Shown here: positions 36,801-47,863 of the stretch, piece after piece | Layout: each line of letters starts with the position of its first letter | Numbering within the stretch: the first letter of the stretch is position 1 | NCBI GenBank assembly: GCA_905250025.1 | Contig: CAJNOJ010000275.1 | Coordinates: forward strand, 1 to 64,000 | Reading direction: 5' to 3' | Length of the DNA stretch: 64,000 bases | Source: Adineta ricciae | Lineage: Eukaryota > Rotifera > Eurotatoria > Adinetida > Adinetidae | Position numbers and translations under genes: made by a program | The notes under the pieces: generated by a model | The model's database searches: none | What the model was told of the DNA's origin: nothing | Seen by the model: the letters and a program-made list of their open reading frames with translations, nothing else

Positions 36801-37350
36801 GAGACGTCAGTCGGAAAGTTTTCATCGTTACGAATAACGGACGAATGATTTCGTATATAAGCAAGTCAGTCGTCAAACTGATAATTTGACGTACCGAGGA
36901 ATAAACATAGCAGAGAAGATCAAGAAATAGATGTCAGTGCTTTCAAGCGATGCCTGGTACGAATGTTTTCTTTCTTTTCAGCTACGATTCATCCCGGATA
37001 TAAAATTCAAATTGATCATTCTTGCAATGGCCATGCTTAACTTTGTTGTCATGTTTGTCTTCGAAGTAAATGCTTCAACTGTTCTCATTTGCTTCTAATT
37101 GTTTGTTTCCAAGGAATATGTCATTGAAAATGATAATATTAGTTTCAAACGTGCACCTCTATCATCAACATCTCGAAATGAACGTTCACGAATAGGTACA
37201 CATCATCTGCACATCGAAAACATTCTTCGACTAACACCTGATTGGCCACCTATACTTGCCACACCTTCCGAAGAAGAGAAGCCTCCTGAACATGTATTGG
37301 TCAATGAAAACAAGAGGAACAATCAAACAACAACAAATGAATTCTTTTGA
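24876..37350 (+). CDS. P5B-type cation/polyamine-transporting ATPase (ATP13A2-5 family)
   Basis: Multi-exon P-type ATPase. It starts at ATG 24876 ([13 protein letters not shown]); next come the N-terminal block [12 protein letters not shown], the actuator motif LTGES (27040-27054), the P5B signature VPPALP (about 27487-27504), the phosphorylation motif DKTGT, the nucleotide-binding region, and [16 protein letters not shown] (from 35637). The phosphorylation motif is interrupted between DK (27621-27626) and TGT by a 56-bp intron at 27627-27682. C-terminal membrane helices follow ([16 protein letters not shown] onward) and the stop is at 37348-37350. PPALP in M4 places it in P5B rather than the ER P5A group (PPELP). 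Animal members export polyamines from late endosomes/lysosomes. Intron 29532-35617 is 6086 bp, about a hundred times the local norm, and carries a GPCR gene on the other strand. All catalytic motifs are intact. I did not resolve every exon between 25320 and 26860. Confidence 0.9.
29592..33113 (-). CDS. Aminergic GPCR, 5-HT2-like, nested in a P5B ATPase intron
   Basis: Exons on the minus strand: 32990-33113 (extracellular N terminus plus start of TM1), 32552-32713 (TM1-TM2: [38 protein letters not shown]), from 32495 down to about 31290 (TM3-TM5 with [11 protein letters not shown] and [15 protein letters not shown]), and about 29592-31003 (TM6 [15 protein letters not shown]7 [18 protein letters not shown]-terminal tail). 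DRY, CWxP-like TWTP and NPxxY-like NPFIY motifs mark a rhodopsin-family receptor; GRNKT after the DRY loop and [11 protein letters not shown] are closest to invertebrate 5-HT2 receptors, but a dopamine, octopamine or orphan aminergic receptor remains possible. Intracellular loop 3 is very long (roughly 550-600 aa), low-complexity, with a polyglutamine tract (about 31655-31690). The initiator ATG exon upstream of 33113 and the loop-3 splice donor were not resolved. Confidence 0.88.
32837..32860. repeat. (TC)n microsatellite
   Basis: A run of about ten TC dinucleotides lies in the GPCR intron between its first two recognised coding exons. A (GA)n tract of similar length sits at about 34019-34036 in the same host intron. 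Confidence 0.85.
33114..35617. other. Remaining part of the giant ATPase intron
   Basis: About 2.5 kb between the first recognised GPCR coding exon and the ATPase acceptor at 35616-35617. It should contain the GPCR promoter and its 5' exon(s) on the minus strand, but no coding block is recognisable. It is AT-rich with a (GA)n tract near 34020. Confidence 0.5.
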
Positions 37351-37585
37351 ATAGAAACGGATTCTTCTGTTGATATTAGCTCTTTTTTGCATTATTTTCA
37401 ATAGCGTGTTTTTTCTTTTCTTTATTACTATATTGTACTTTCTTATGTTAAAAAAAAGGAATTACAGTACTAACCAGACAACTTGTTTGTCGTCTTTTTT
37501 CATGCACTTGTTTCAATAAGCACATTATCAAATAAAGAAAGTCACATTTCTTGTTCCAGAAAGATTCACGCGTGTATATGAGTAA

Positions 37586-39276
37586 ATGCATCGAAATCCA
37601 AGTCATGGCACTCAACTTCTACGGCGTTTTCTTCAACAAGCGGAATCGTATAATCGATGTATGTTTCCAAAAACGTCTTCAACGCCGATAAATAAACCAG
37701 TGAAGCATGATGACAACTATATCACTGAACAAATTCTTTTTTGTCAAAACGGAATTGATAAAATGAATATTCGGAATTCATCAGTTGTAAATAACCTTTC
37801 GAAAAACGTCTTTTTTCAAGAATTTTTGTTTAGGAAAAGACATCGAACGAGGAAATTCTAATTGCCGATGTGACATCCAATGAATATAAATATGAAACAT
37901 CATCATTGGAACTGAATGTTGTTCAACAATGTTGTATCGTATCCATCATTTCACCTTATGCATTTACAATTCAATTAACTCGAGATCTGGTTGAATCTGA
38001 CGCATTTTTCAAAACAATGAAGTATCGACTTACCTTCGTAGATTTGTTTGACTTCTATTGAATATTTTCAGCGATTATTATAATTCAATCGACGATTTAC
38101 ATATTCCACGAGAATATCTGCGGAAAAACTTACTTTGTGTCACCTGGGACCCAATTGTATCAGCTTGGAACCGTTCTCAAATTATGGAATATGATCTATC
38201 TGACGATACAGTCAATGTCTTCTTCGTTGATCTGAATTCTTGGGAAGAGCACGTGCCACGGGCACGTTTACGTTTCATCTTAACTAAATATTCCCAACGA
38301 CCCGTTCGTTTGTTGACATGTCGTCTAGCAGCGATCACTCCTTTGAGTGACCATGAGTGGAATAATGTTGTATTGAAAACGTTTCAAAACGTTGTTCACA
38401 ATTGTTCATGTGATGTTGAACCGTTGTATAAAGGACGTGATAATACGTTTTACGTGAATTTATTTGCTGCCCATGATGAAGCGTATGTTTGCATTAACGA
38501 TTTTTTGATACATTGCAAAATGGCTCGACCGATCGACGATATATCCAAGGAGAAAAATCAAGTAAGAAGACAATTTTCAACGTTCAAGAAAAACATGTGT
38601 ACCGTTGTCAAGGTTTATATGTTGGATGAACATGGCCAGCCGATGCATTCGATGATTGCATTGTATTGGAAAGCTGGAGAGTATGTAAAGGGAAAGAAAA
38701 TGAATAAGAATGTTTGAATTCGAATTGTAGAACAATGCGTGAAAATGAAATTTGTGCGAAACCCATCCATACTGATCTACATTCATCAGTATCGAGCGAC
38801 TCATTCCAAACGAAATATTCTCTATCCAATCTTCCATTAACTAAAGTTGTTATGATCAATTCACATGAACAACTCATTTTTGCAAGATACAATTCTTATA
38901 TAATGATACCAGGTTTTACTATTTCAAATCTTCTCAATGAACTCGATGAAGAGAAAATCAAGCGATTTGTAAGTTGAATTTCTTCGATGTGATTTCAAAC
39001 GTTTACTTCTATTTAATGTAGGCAAATAAACTAGGTTTTAAGCCGGTCATTATCGAATTATTTTCACACCCTGGACTCTATTCACAATTACTGACATTAT
39101 TAACAAAATCTTTTACGCCTAGTCGAATTCATTTATACTCAATCGATTGTATTCGAAAACTTTTGCAGATATGTGAATGTACACATGAAAATCTTGATGA
39201 ATTATTAGATCGAGCACGATTAGCTGAAGCTAAAGACGATCTATCTTTCTGGGAGAAATCGTATAAACTTCAATAG
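37586..39276 (+). CDS. Tudor-domain-containing protein
   Basis: Starts at ATG 37586 (MHRNPSHGTQLLRRFLQQ) about 235 bp after the ATPase stop and ends at TAG 39274-39276. Likely introns include one of about 50 bp before 37834 (phase 0, into EKTSNEEILIADV), one near 38030-38072, one at about 38681-38729 and one at 38970-39021. The central exon encodes an extended Tudor-like fold: LLCVTWDPIVSAWNRSQIMEYD, then VNVFFVDLNSWEEHVPRARLRFI. The usual VDYGN core reads VDLNS, so aromatic-cage residues for methylarginine are not all present. A second beta-rich unit and a helical C terminus (ANKLGFKPVIIELFSHPGLY) follow. Tudor proteins of this type scaffold piRNA/germ-granule complexes. The specific orthologue (TDRD5/7-like or other) is not clear. 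Confidence 0.65.
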
Positions 39277-39580
39277 ATAACTTGTCAGATGAAAAGCAAC
39301 GAATTTTGTTTTTTTTTAAATCCTCTATTGATTGTAAACATTGTTTTAATTTTCTACACCACATAGATCAGTTGAAAATCTTGTTGTGTTTTCTTTTTTT
39401 CTGTAAGATATATATCTTTCAATAGGCGTTTTTGTATATGCGTAGATAGTCTTTCACTCAGGTTTTTTGTTGTTGTTTTATGTAAACAGAGCTCAGCGGA
39501 AGAAAAAAAAACGTGAACATTAGAAATTGAACAATATTGGCTTCTTTTAGATTCATGTTGATACTGTTTTGCAGTTTTCT

Positions 39581-40246
39581 ATGTCGTCGAATATACGTTC
39601 CTATTCCAATCCAATCTATGATATCATTGATCAATCGAATTTATCCTTCTCTCGACCATTGATAATCGATATTGAACCTACACGCTCCTATTCCAATACC
39701 AATACAACGCAGATCCCTCTTCTGCTTTTAGCGAATTGCTTGACGCCTCCTTCGTCTTTGAATCAACATAATTATGTCAATCAGCGCATTGGTGGTGATG
39801 AACAAAATTTCGATCCATTATATGCCAAACCGAGAAAACGTTGTGTAACATTACAAGATGATCCGGTGATAATTCCACCCAAAACAAGTCGATTCTCATT
39901 GGTACGAAGGAAAAATGGATATTTTTTTCTTAGAAACTAAAAGATTTTCATTTTCTCTTAGAACTCAATTCAACCTGAACGTGCACAACTTGTCAGCACG
40001 ACATTACCAGTAGCGACTATTCTTTCGTCTCTGGAGCCAATCGATGAGATTGATCAATTTATAGCACGAGAGATCGATCGTGTCGAACGTGTGAAACTAC
40101 GACGACGACAAACAAAGTCAACTGCGACAACGATTGTTAAGCCGATCGAAAAACCTCCACCAGCATTTAGTAATCCAAATTATATCGAAATTCCCATATT
40201 AAATGATGAGAAAGAGAAAAATCTATCCACATCTATTCTCGTTTAG
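39581..40246 (+). CDS. Hypothetical protein, 201 aa, basic and probably disordered
   Basis: Two exons, 39581-39901 and 39962-40246, join in phase across a 60-bp intron (GTACGA..CTTAG). The product is Ser/Pro/Asn-rich with tyrosine motifs such as SYSNPIYDIID and DPLYAKPRKRC, and a charged helix IAREIDRVERVKLRRRQ near its middle. The C terminus FSNPNYIEIPIL resembles short tyrosine-based signalling sites. No domain is recognised. A polyadenylation-like AATAAA cluster follows at about 40308-40335. The clean splice and sustained frame support it as a gene. Confidence 0.6.
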
Positions 40247-40367
40247 TCAGATATAGTCATAAATGTATTTATATTTCTCTTTTCTATTTTGTTATTTGTA
40301 CATTCAAATAAAATAAACAACAATATCGAATAAATATACAGCGATTTCTATGATTCACAAGATTCGT

Positions 40368-42901
40368 TTATTTTGCTTTATGTGTACGAATCGGTGTTGG
40401 AATTGCACGTTTAGGTATTGCACGTTTTCCCGGTGTTGCCTGAAGAGAGAAAAATTGTAAGACAAAAATAGTAAAATATTCGTCTTACTATGGTTGATGT
40501 TTTTAAAGTAGTGGTTAAAATGCTATGCGATGAGATATTCTCCGTTGTATTTGACATTTTCATTGTTTCGTGCATTTGATTGACTAAACGACGTTGCTTA
40601 GCGGGTGTAACGATCGTTGATGATGTTGTATCGATGTTCGTGCGTTTCGTTGTTCGAAGTTGCATCGTTGAATTGTGTAGAGGTGTCTTACCTGTCGGTA
40701 GCTGCTGTGGCATTCCAGCACGGCGAGCTGTCGTTAACGGAGTTCGAAGATTCGCCGTCGACTCAGTCTAAAGATCTCGTTTGAAAGAAAGCTATTTGAT
40801 GAAAGAGAAACTTACGCGTTTCGATATAACACTTGACGTGTTACTTGGAAATTGCTTTGTCTTCAATGGGGTCCGGCCAACCAATGTACCTTTGGGTGCC
40901 GCCTAGAAAAGGACGAGATTTGTTAGAAGAAAGTGAACAGTGAGAGAAATAGATTGACTTGCATGGTTTTTATTTTAAAAAGAAAGAATTTCGATTGATA
41001 AATAAAAAGAGTATTTACAAAGGAGCTTTTTTCTTTTTAGAAACAGGTACACAAAGAGTAGTAGCACATTGATTATCGTCACTAATGTTAGTATTATCAT
41101 CACCACCAGGCACAGATTGCAGAGGAGCAGGGCGGGCGCGTACTATAGTCTCTGTACGAGCTTTTTTCTTCGATGCTGGTGTCTAATTCGAAGAACACAT
41201 GAATTCTATTTGAATAGAAGTATTTTGTATCTTTACCTTCGCTGCTTCTCGTTCACGTTCTTTTGATTTTGCATAATCTTCTTTTCGTTGTCGAATATAT
41301 TCGGGAATTTCTTTTCCATTAGCATTCATAATGAATACTTGTCCATTATTTTTCTTCATGTAATCTTCAGCAAGATTTTCGAGACGAGATTCACACTCAC
41401 GTAGAGTCGCCTCTAATTTTCGACGAGTTTTTTCTTCTGCCAACGCACTATAACCACGACGATGGAAACGCTGAGGATCGCTTGCATTTTTCTAGATATC
41501 AAGAAAAATCAAGATATGTTTACATTGAAATTCATTCGAACGTACTTCGAATTCTTGAAATTCAAGAAACAATTCATTCCACACTTCAATTTGTTCATAC
41601 ATTGTCTTATTCACTTCATATTGTGCTTCAAGTTCTTGCAAAAGTTCTTCGTGCATGAAATAGATATCTTCTGTGAAATCATCTACGAAACCAAACAGGA
41701 TTCGTTCAAAAGGAATCATTTCAGAACTTCGATACTCACTCGTATATAAAATCGCATATTTCGAATCATTCGACACGTCACCCACGGAGAGTTTGTTCAA
41801 TATGACATGAATTTGTTCACGTGCTTTGATTATATCATTAGTTAGTTTATCTAAAGCATGTTCAGTGTATCGATCAACTTCCGCAATTAACTAAACAAAG
41901 GAAACTTCAATAGTCAAGTATCAGTCGATAACTAAGAAACGGAACATACGTCAGGTAATTTGGACATTCGACAATGTTTGACTTTGGTAGCAGCTAATGC
42001 TCTACTATTGGGAATTAACGACTGATGTTTACGCATTAATGCTGTCAATTGTTTATGTGATTGTTCAAAACAAGCTTCTGCTTTTTGTATTTTTTCGTTG
42101 ATCTAAATTTGCTGAATTTGCGGAAGATTCAAAGAAAACAAATGTTCATTTACCTGAGCAAATTCTTTATCCACAAGTTCAATAGCTTCTTTGGTCAAGG
42201 TAAATTTATCAACTTCAATTGGTCCGAGGGCTAATAATCGGCCAACCATCGTATCAGCAAGTGGTCGCTTCCATCCATAAACTTCTTCGAATTCATGTAA
42301 CATACGAATGATTTCCGATAAATGATCAATACGTTTTGTCTAAAAGAACATAAAATTGTCATTCGTAAGAGACCAAATTCATACGTACTCTTTCCTCACG
42401 TAACTTCGCAATATGTTCAGATAAAAGACTCATTTGTGCAACTAGTTGTTTCGACAGAAAAGTTTGATTGTCAACTTGTAATGAACGTTCATTCAATTCA
42501 TTACATAATTGTCTTTCTTCTTGACGAATATCCGGTTCGCGTTCAAGTAGTTTTTCGTGTTCTTCTTTTAACTTTTTATGTTCATCAATATATGTCCGTA
42601 ATGCCTGAAGAACAGGTAATGTGTTTCCATATTGTGGACAGGTTTTATCCGGATGTAGTTCATGATAGAGTGCTTCATAACGTACACGAATGGGCGCTAG
42701 TTCGGCTCGTTTACGTTCAAGTAGAGCATCATCTTCTGCCATCATTTCAGTTACCATTTTATGTAGTTCACGCTTCGCTTGTTCAATCAGAGAACTTGGA
42801 TCGTCGCCGGCGTCAAGACATGTTTGAATAATGGATTTGATATTTTCCGAGTAGACTTCATTGACTACGTCGCCAGGTTGGCGAACAGACGGCGGAGACA
42901 T
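40368..42901 (-). CDS. PRC1: PRC1/Ase1/MAP65 family microtubule cross-linker
   Basis: Start ATG 42901 (MSPPSVRQPGDVV); stop TAA 40368-40370. The protein is almost entirely coiled coil in its N-terminal 500 residues, with exons at about 42385-42901, 42150-42340, 41950-42102, 41800-41890 and 41495-41800. The family signature appears in the spectrin-like domain: EVWNELFLEFQEFE, then NASDPQRFHRRGYSALAEEKTRRKLE, continuing into a basic C-terminal tail with TP repeats (GRTPLKTK, LRTPLTTARR, GKTPLHN) typical of CDK-phosphorylated tails. PRC1/Ase1 bundles antiparallel microtubules in the spindle midzone for cytokinesis. In-frame upstream codons exist but no better ATG context. Its stop lies about 120 bp from the convergent plus-strand gene stop at 40246. 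Confidence 0.9.
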
Positions 42902-43138
42902 AATTTTTTGAGTTAAGTCAAAGGAAACAGGACGAATAAAAATGAGATGAGATTCTTGATCAAATTGAACAATCAATAATGAGACATGATCTGATTGGCT
43001 GATCAAACAAAGAGCTCAGTTTCTGATACGAAGATACAAGAAATTATAGTTGACGTCTTCTTGTTTTTTATTCAAAATTAAATTTGAAAACTACACTTCA
43101 TTCATATTTACTGTTTCATATTCAGAAAAAATACGATT

Positions 43139-44447
43139 TCACTTCTCATATAGATGGCGCTTTAAAACAACCGTTTGTGAAAGTATTAACATAATCGTCG
43201 CATAATATTGTTGAACATTCGATGATTTATTCGGGACATTGTTTCTGATTGTTTTCGAGAATAGATTGAACGAACTGGCCGGTAACGTTTGTATTACCGA
43301 AGTCAAATTTGTCCTACCACCTATTCGTATAATATCTCGATCACTACCATAGATATTCTCCGCTTCACATTCAATAAATTCTTCTTGATTAGACGTTAGT
43401 CTCTAAAGATGAAAAGTCTGTCAATTGATGTATCTAAATGATTGATTAATCATACCAAGATCGAAGTATACTCTTGAACAATGCATGATTGATTGATATT
43501 TGTCTGATGAACAGTTTCATCGCGTTCTTTTCGCGCATTTCGCAACCATTGGATACGATAGGGCAGCGGATGGGCGCATACTATACACATCAATTTCTTT
43601 CGGACCGACATCGTTAGTTTGACAGTTGGTTTATCTAATTCAAAAGAGACAGGAAAAGAATGTTACGTGAAGATGATTTCTATCACGGAATATTTACACA
43701 TCACATGAATAATATATTCTCGTTTTTCATGTCCATCCAATGTAGAACAAAGAATTTTTTGGAAACGTCGATCATCTCGTTGGATATTATTTAGAATTAA
43801 CTCCGATGTATATTGTGTACCTTTGTATGATCATTCGTAATTCGATCGAGACTTTCTTGAAGCAAAATACAACTTACGAACAGTTCCACCTCGTGGACTC
43901 TCTTCAATAATCCACATACCGTTTTCGACACATCGTAATGTAACATTAGAACCTTCGACTGCTGTTAATTGAATGAAGGAGACTAAGCGTAAACAAGTAG
44001 TTGCGAGAATATAGGATTATTTAATCGTACTTACATTTAACAACCACTAGATGAAATAAATAAATAATGATTTCATTCGTTCGACATTCATATTCTCCCT
44101 GGTCCGATAAATCAATATCTTCAATCATTAATTTAGTCGACGATCGATTGTTTATCATCAAACGTGGATTGTCAGAGATTAGTACACCATTCAAAGTCAG
44201 CAATTCACCTGAGTTCGATTTGAATAGAATTGTCTAGCGAGAAAATAGCCTCTATAAGAGAAAATGAAAAGTATCATCTTACTGTTTCTGTATCAACAGA
44301 CGACGGTGTTGGAGGAAGACATGGTGGTAATACGATTGTTGATCCGAATTGTTGTTCGGATTTATAAATTTTCGTTGAGCTGATACTTTGGATAGTTAAA
44401 ATGCAGAAGTAAACAAAATTCAAAATGTAAATATCGATTATGATCAT
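43139..44447 (-). CDS. Secreted or cell-surface immunoglobulin-superfamily protein
   Basis: Start ATG 44447 encodes a signal peptide (IIIDIYILNFVYFCILTIQ). At least two Ig-like units follow. The first is degenerate, with LILFKSNSGELL and MIEDIDLSDQGEYECRTN (the DxGxYxC end of an Ig domain). Next come NVTLRCVENGMWIIEE and later VKLTMSVRKKLMCIVCAHPLPYRIQWLRN with FIECEAENIYGS. The C terminus has a moderately hydrophobic stretch (ATIMLILSQTVVL) before KRHLYEK and the stop at 43139-43141; it might be a GPI signal or a weak membrane anchor. Layout resembles lachesin/neural-adhesion type proteins. Several introns of about 50 bp interrupt it. Ligand and role unknown. Confidence 0.75.
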
Positions 44448-44617
44448 TCTACATGATCAAATTATAGGCTAATTTTTACAATGACAGCAAATCGATCGAT
44501 GAGAACACGCAGAGAGGAAGAAAAAGAAAGATTATATATATAAGACATTTATCTTTGCCTATAGAGAAAAAACAGATAACTACAAAAGAAAATCACAAAA
44601 AAACGAAGTATTTTTGT

Positions 44618-44944
44618 CTAACAAGTATATATGATTGAATTCGAAGTATGTACGGCTTTCGACGATGTTGTTCGATCAATTGTGGTTCTAAATAAAAAAA
44701 ATCATTTGTGTGTGAGTTCACTCTCAACGTGTATTTACTCAGTAGTCTCGATATCGCTCTGCGACGGCAAACGAGAAGGATGATGGCAACAAAATAATTC
44801 AGCGAAGTAATCACAAATAAGGGCGATCACCAGAGCGAGGAAAATCATTACAATTAAAAGAAACAATATCGGCAATTGAATATTTCTCACAGTGAAATCC
44901 CATGGAGAAAAAACTCCAAAGAACCGTCGTTTTTCATACACCAT
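44618..44944 (-). CDS. Small single-pass membrane protein, 91 aa
   Basis: Two exons, 44739-44944 and 44618-44687, splice across a 51-bp intron (GTAAAT..TTTAG) to give 91 aa from ATG 44944. A long hydrophobic helix (LPILFLLIVMIFLALVIALI) spans about residues 24-43, then CDYFAELFCCHHPSR, with cysteines close to the membrane that could be palmitoylated, and a Ser/Thr-rich tail. The exon 2 frame is fixed by the acceptor; the alternative exon 2 frame does not join. Not recognised; short membrane proteins of this kind are hard to assign. Confidence 0.55.
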
Positions 44945-45476
44945 CGTGATGGTTGTTAAATTACAGAATAAAAAGCAAGTATTTATGTATGATACTGGAA
45001 TCTGCTTTCATATCTATGATATTATCCGAAAAAGTTCTTCAAAGAAGATAAACGACTAATAAAGTTGCAGAATGGCAACTGGTGCTGTTATCTAGTACTA
45101 ATTGTCAGATGCTGAGATGATTATATTTGTTTTCCAAGGATTTCTGTCGAGACTTCGGTATTCAATAAGATAACGACACAATTGAATCGATGGGGATTTT
45201 ACGGCGTACGAAAAGTGTGCATTGTCATCGTCCGAGTGAGTCACGATCATCGTCATATCTTCAAGCAAATTACTTTTATTATTTGATTACAAAATACATC
45301 AATAAATACGTATGTGTTTTATGTACTCTTTAATCGTCATTTTTCTCCTAATTCAGTTTCAATGACAAAACAATCCATTGATGTGTGACGCCTATAAAAC
45401 TACACAATTCATCATGAAAAGAATAGAAAAATTGAATCATTATCTTATTTTGTAGAACACCATTATTTATATTACG
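44945..45476. other. Intergenic between divergent genes
   Basis: About 530 bp between the divergent starts of the small membrane protein and the histidine phosphatase. It presumably holds both promoters. No gene, clear TATA box or repeat seen. Confidence 0.5.
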
Positions 45477-46979
45477 ATGAAGAGAAACATTGTGACTGAG
45501 CAATTAGCTGATCTACTACATCGAGAATGGCATTTAACGAACAGTGATGCTAATAATAATGATCATTTGATTAATTCATCACATCCACAAGCACTTTCAC
45601 GTAAAACATCAGATCATAATAATCAACAACAGTCTCTTCCAATAATCACAACAACCGATTATAGCGATTCATTAGCGTCAGCTGTACTACATGTTTCTCA
45701 GGCATTGTTCAAACCTCGCCGAAGTTCCGAAACAGGATACGATACTGAAGGCGGAATAGACACAGATGCTGACTCATTAGAGCAGCATCGAAGACATCAT
45801 CGTTCGGCTACAAATGTTTACGAAATTTCACCAAGAATACCTCCGAGACGGCCAATCTTACTCGAATCGTCGAAACAACTTTCAAATGGTTTATCTCAAC
45901 GGCGGGCTTCGCATGAAAATCATTTAACCGTTCATCAGTCAGCCAGTTTTGTGCAGAATCATGATGAAAGAGAAGAGAATGCGTCTCGCAAAGATGCTAT
46001 GCATCGACGTCATATACGTTCAAGTCGCCGTGTTCCTCAGTTATCCGTAACACATAATCATGGGGCGCATGAGGAGCATTCAACAGCTGTACCACGTCAC
46101 CACGAACTACTTGATGGTGCATCTAAAAGAAAACCATTACGTCTTGTTTTTGTTCGCCATAGTGAACGAGTAAACCAAGTGTTAGGGACATACTGGTTTC
46201 TAAAAGCTTTCGAGTCTGGTAATTACGCTGCATATGATCCATTGTTACCAAAAGCATTACCACAACGACATTCTCATCATGCCTACGAATTCGACGTACC
46301 TCTTACTCGTATGTTACAATATGAATTTTGTCTCGCGCCGTGCACACTATCTGTATTTTAGTTCATGGTTTAAAACTGGCTCGTCATACAGGCACTTCTA
46401 TGCTACAAGCTAACATTGTACCTGATGTATGTCTGTCATCAAGCGCTCTCCGTTGTATACAGACAAGTGAACGTCTTTTGACAGGTAGTGAACAACTTGA
46501 TTTCTTTTGAGATATCTTTCTTTTATATTCACATAGGTTTGAATGCGAGTGCTCGTATCCCTATTCGTGTTGAACCAGGCCTTTTCGAATGTCCTCACCA
46601 ACATCAGAAAGTTATCGATAGTTTTATGACTAAATCTGAGCTAATTGAAAATGGCTACAATATTAAACTTGAATATAAGCCTCTGATATCTAAGATTGAT
46701 ACGCCGGAATCCTTAGCAGACTATTTTGATCGATGTAGTACGGTTATGCGTGGTATTGTGAATCGATACGGTCATCGCGGTGGTACAGTGTTAATTGTTA
46801 CGCATGCGCCAGGTTTATTAGCGTTAACAAGTGCAATTAAAGGAAAACGCCCTGATCAAGAAACATTCTATCGGGCCGTTGGTAAATATCCACCATTAGC
46901 TATGTACATAGCAGAATATGATGGCAAACAATGGAAACATTCGGAGGAGCCATTTTCTTTTTCTCCTCTCGTATCGTGA
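45477..46979 (+). CDS. UBASH3/STS-like histidine phosphatase (phosphoglycerate-mutase superfamily)
   Basis: Three exons (45477-46308, 46362-46484, 46537-46979) with introns of 53 and 52 bp give 465 aa. The N-terminal ~215 residues are Ser/His/Gln-rich and disordered. The catalytic domain opens with FVRHSERVNQVLG (nucleophilic His with Arg), then LKLARHTGTSML, SSALRCIQTSERLL, RIPIRVEPGLFECPH and the second catalytic His in LIVTHAPGLLAL. These match the C-terminal phosphatase domain of UBASH3A/B. The usual RHG is RHS here, which also occurs in the superfamily. The UBA and SH3 domains of vertebrate UBASH3 are absent, so this is a phosphatase-only paralogue; ecdysteroid-phosphate phosphatase or TFIIIC-tau55-like roles are alternatives. 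Substrate unknown. Confidence 0.85.
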
Positions 46980-47094
46980 TATTTGATAGACAGAGGTGAT
47001 ATGTGTGTACTTTTATGTTTAATAAAAACAACTTTTGCTTGTCATAATTAATGTTCGTTTCAATCAATTCGATACTGCATATAGTGGAAGTTAG

Positions 47095-47769
47095 TCATGC
47101 TGTTGAAAGGTTAAGTGAATGTAATAAGCGATGCCTTTCAGAGGTTGAAATGTTCATATCTTTTCCTTGAAGTTTACGATAACTGAAATACGTTAGCCAC
47201 TCTCTTATCGTCGTTAAACCCTCTAAAGTGACAGACGAAAACAATACTGTATGGACTGATCGATCCTAAATAGAATAACAAGATCAAATGATTAAAAGAC
47301 TTTCTTCTTTGATAGTTACTTTTATTACTGACAGATCCAATGTTTGTTCAAGTTGATCAATCGAAAGCTTATTTTCTCTGTCTGATTTCGTGAAAATGAC
47401 AAGTAAAGGTTTGTTGATTAAATTCTCATCCACAAGTAAATCACTCAACGCTTCTCTCGCATCATTTAAACACGTTAAATCCATACTATCAACAGCAAAT
47501 AAAATCACGTCGGGACTATTCATTATATGAGGCCAAATATGTCGTTGATGTTTACATCCACCACAATCAAAAACAAGGAAATTCATATTCGTTTGAATAT
47601 TAATCGATATAACACCATGAGTTGAAACACACAGAGATGTTTGGCGTGACTTTTTCGAAGTTTTCAAACATTGAACAAGCGACGTTTTACCGGAATTTTC
47701 CAAACCAACAATTGTTACACGTAAAGTATCTTTTTCAGTTGATGCATGTGAACAACAGCCACAGCCCAT
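47095..47769 (-). CDS. ARF-like small GTPase with atypical switch II
   Basis: Two exons, 47320-47769 and 47095-47265, with a 54-bp intron, give 206 aa from ATG 47769. The N terminus MGCGCCSH is a strong dual lipidation signal: Gly2 for myristate and nearby cysteines for palmitate. P-loop GLENSGKTS and a TKSD base-recognition motif (NKxD position) are present. Switch II reads FDCGGCKHQRHIWPH where ARF/ARL proteins have WDxGGQ, so the Gln that activates the hydrolytic water is Cys. This suggests slow GTP hydrolysis, as in other ARLs lacking that Gln. The C-terminal exon ends in SLNLSTA and is longer than that of ARF1. Subfamily assignment is not possible from motifs alone. Confidence 0.85.
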
Positions 47770-47863
47770 GCATATTCATCGGAGGAAAGATTATCATAAT
47801 TTTAAATGAACATTCGTCTTGTTTCGCGGCAAGACACGAAAAACGCGCATAAATTATTTTCCT

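Noticed and set aside
37812..37837. A 26-nt intron in the Tudor gene
   Set aside because: An alternative donor 24 nt upstream gives a normal 50-nt intron in the same phase.
42322..42831. 169-codon plus-strand frame opposite the PRC1 coiled coil
   Set aside because: Mirrors the charged coiled-coil codons of the true minus-strand gene.
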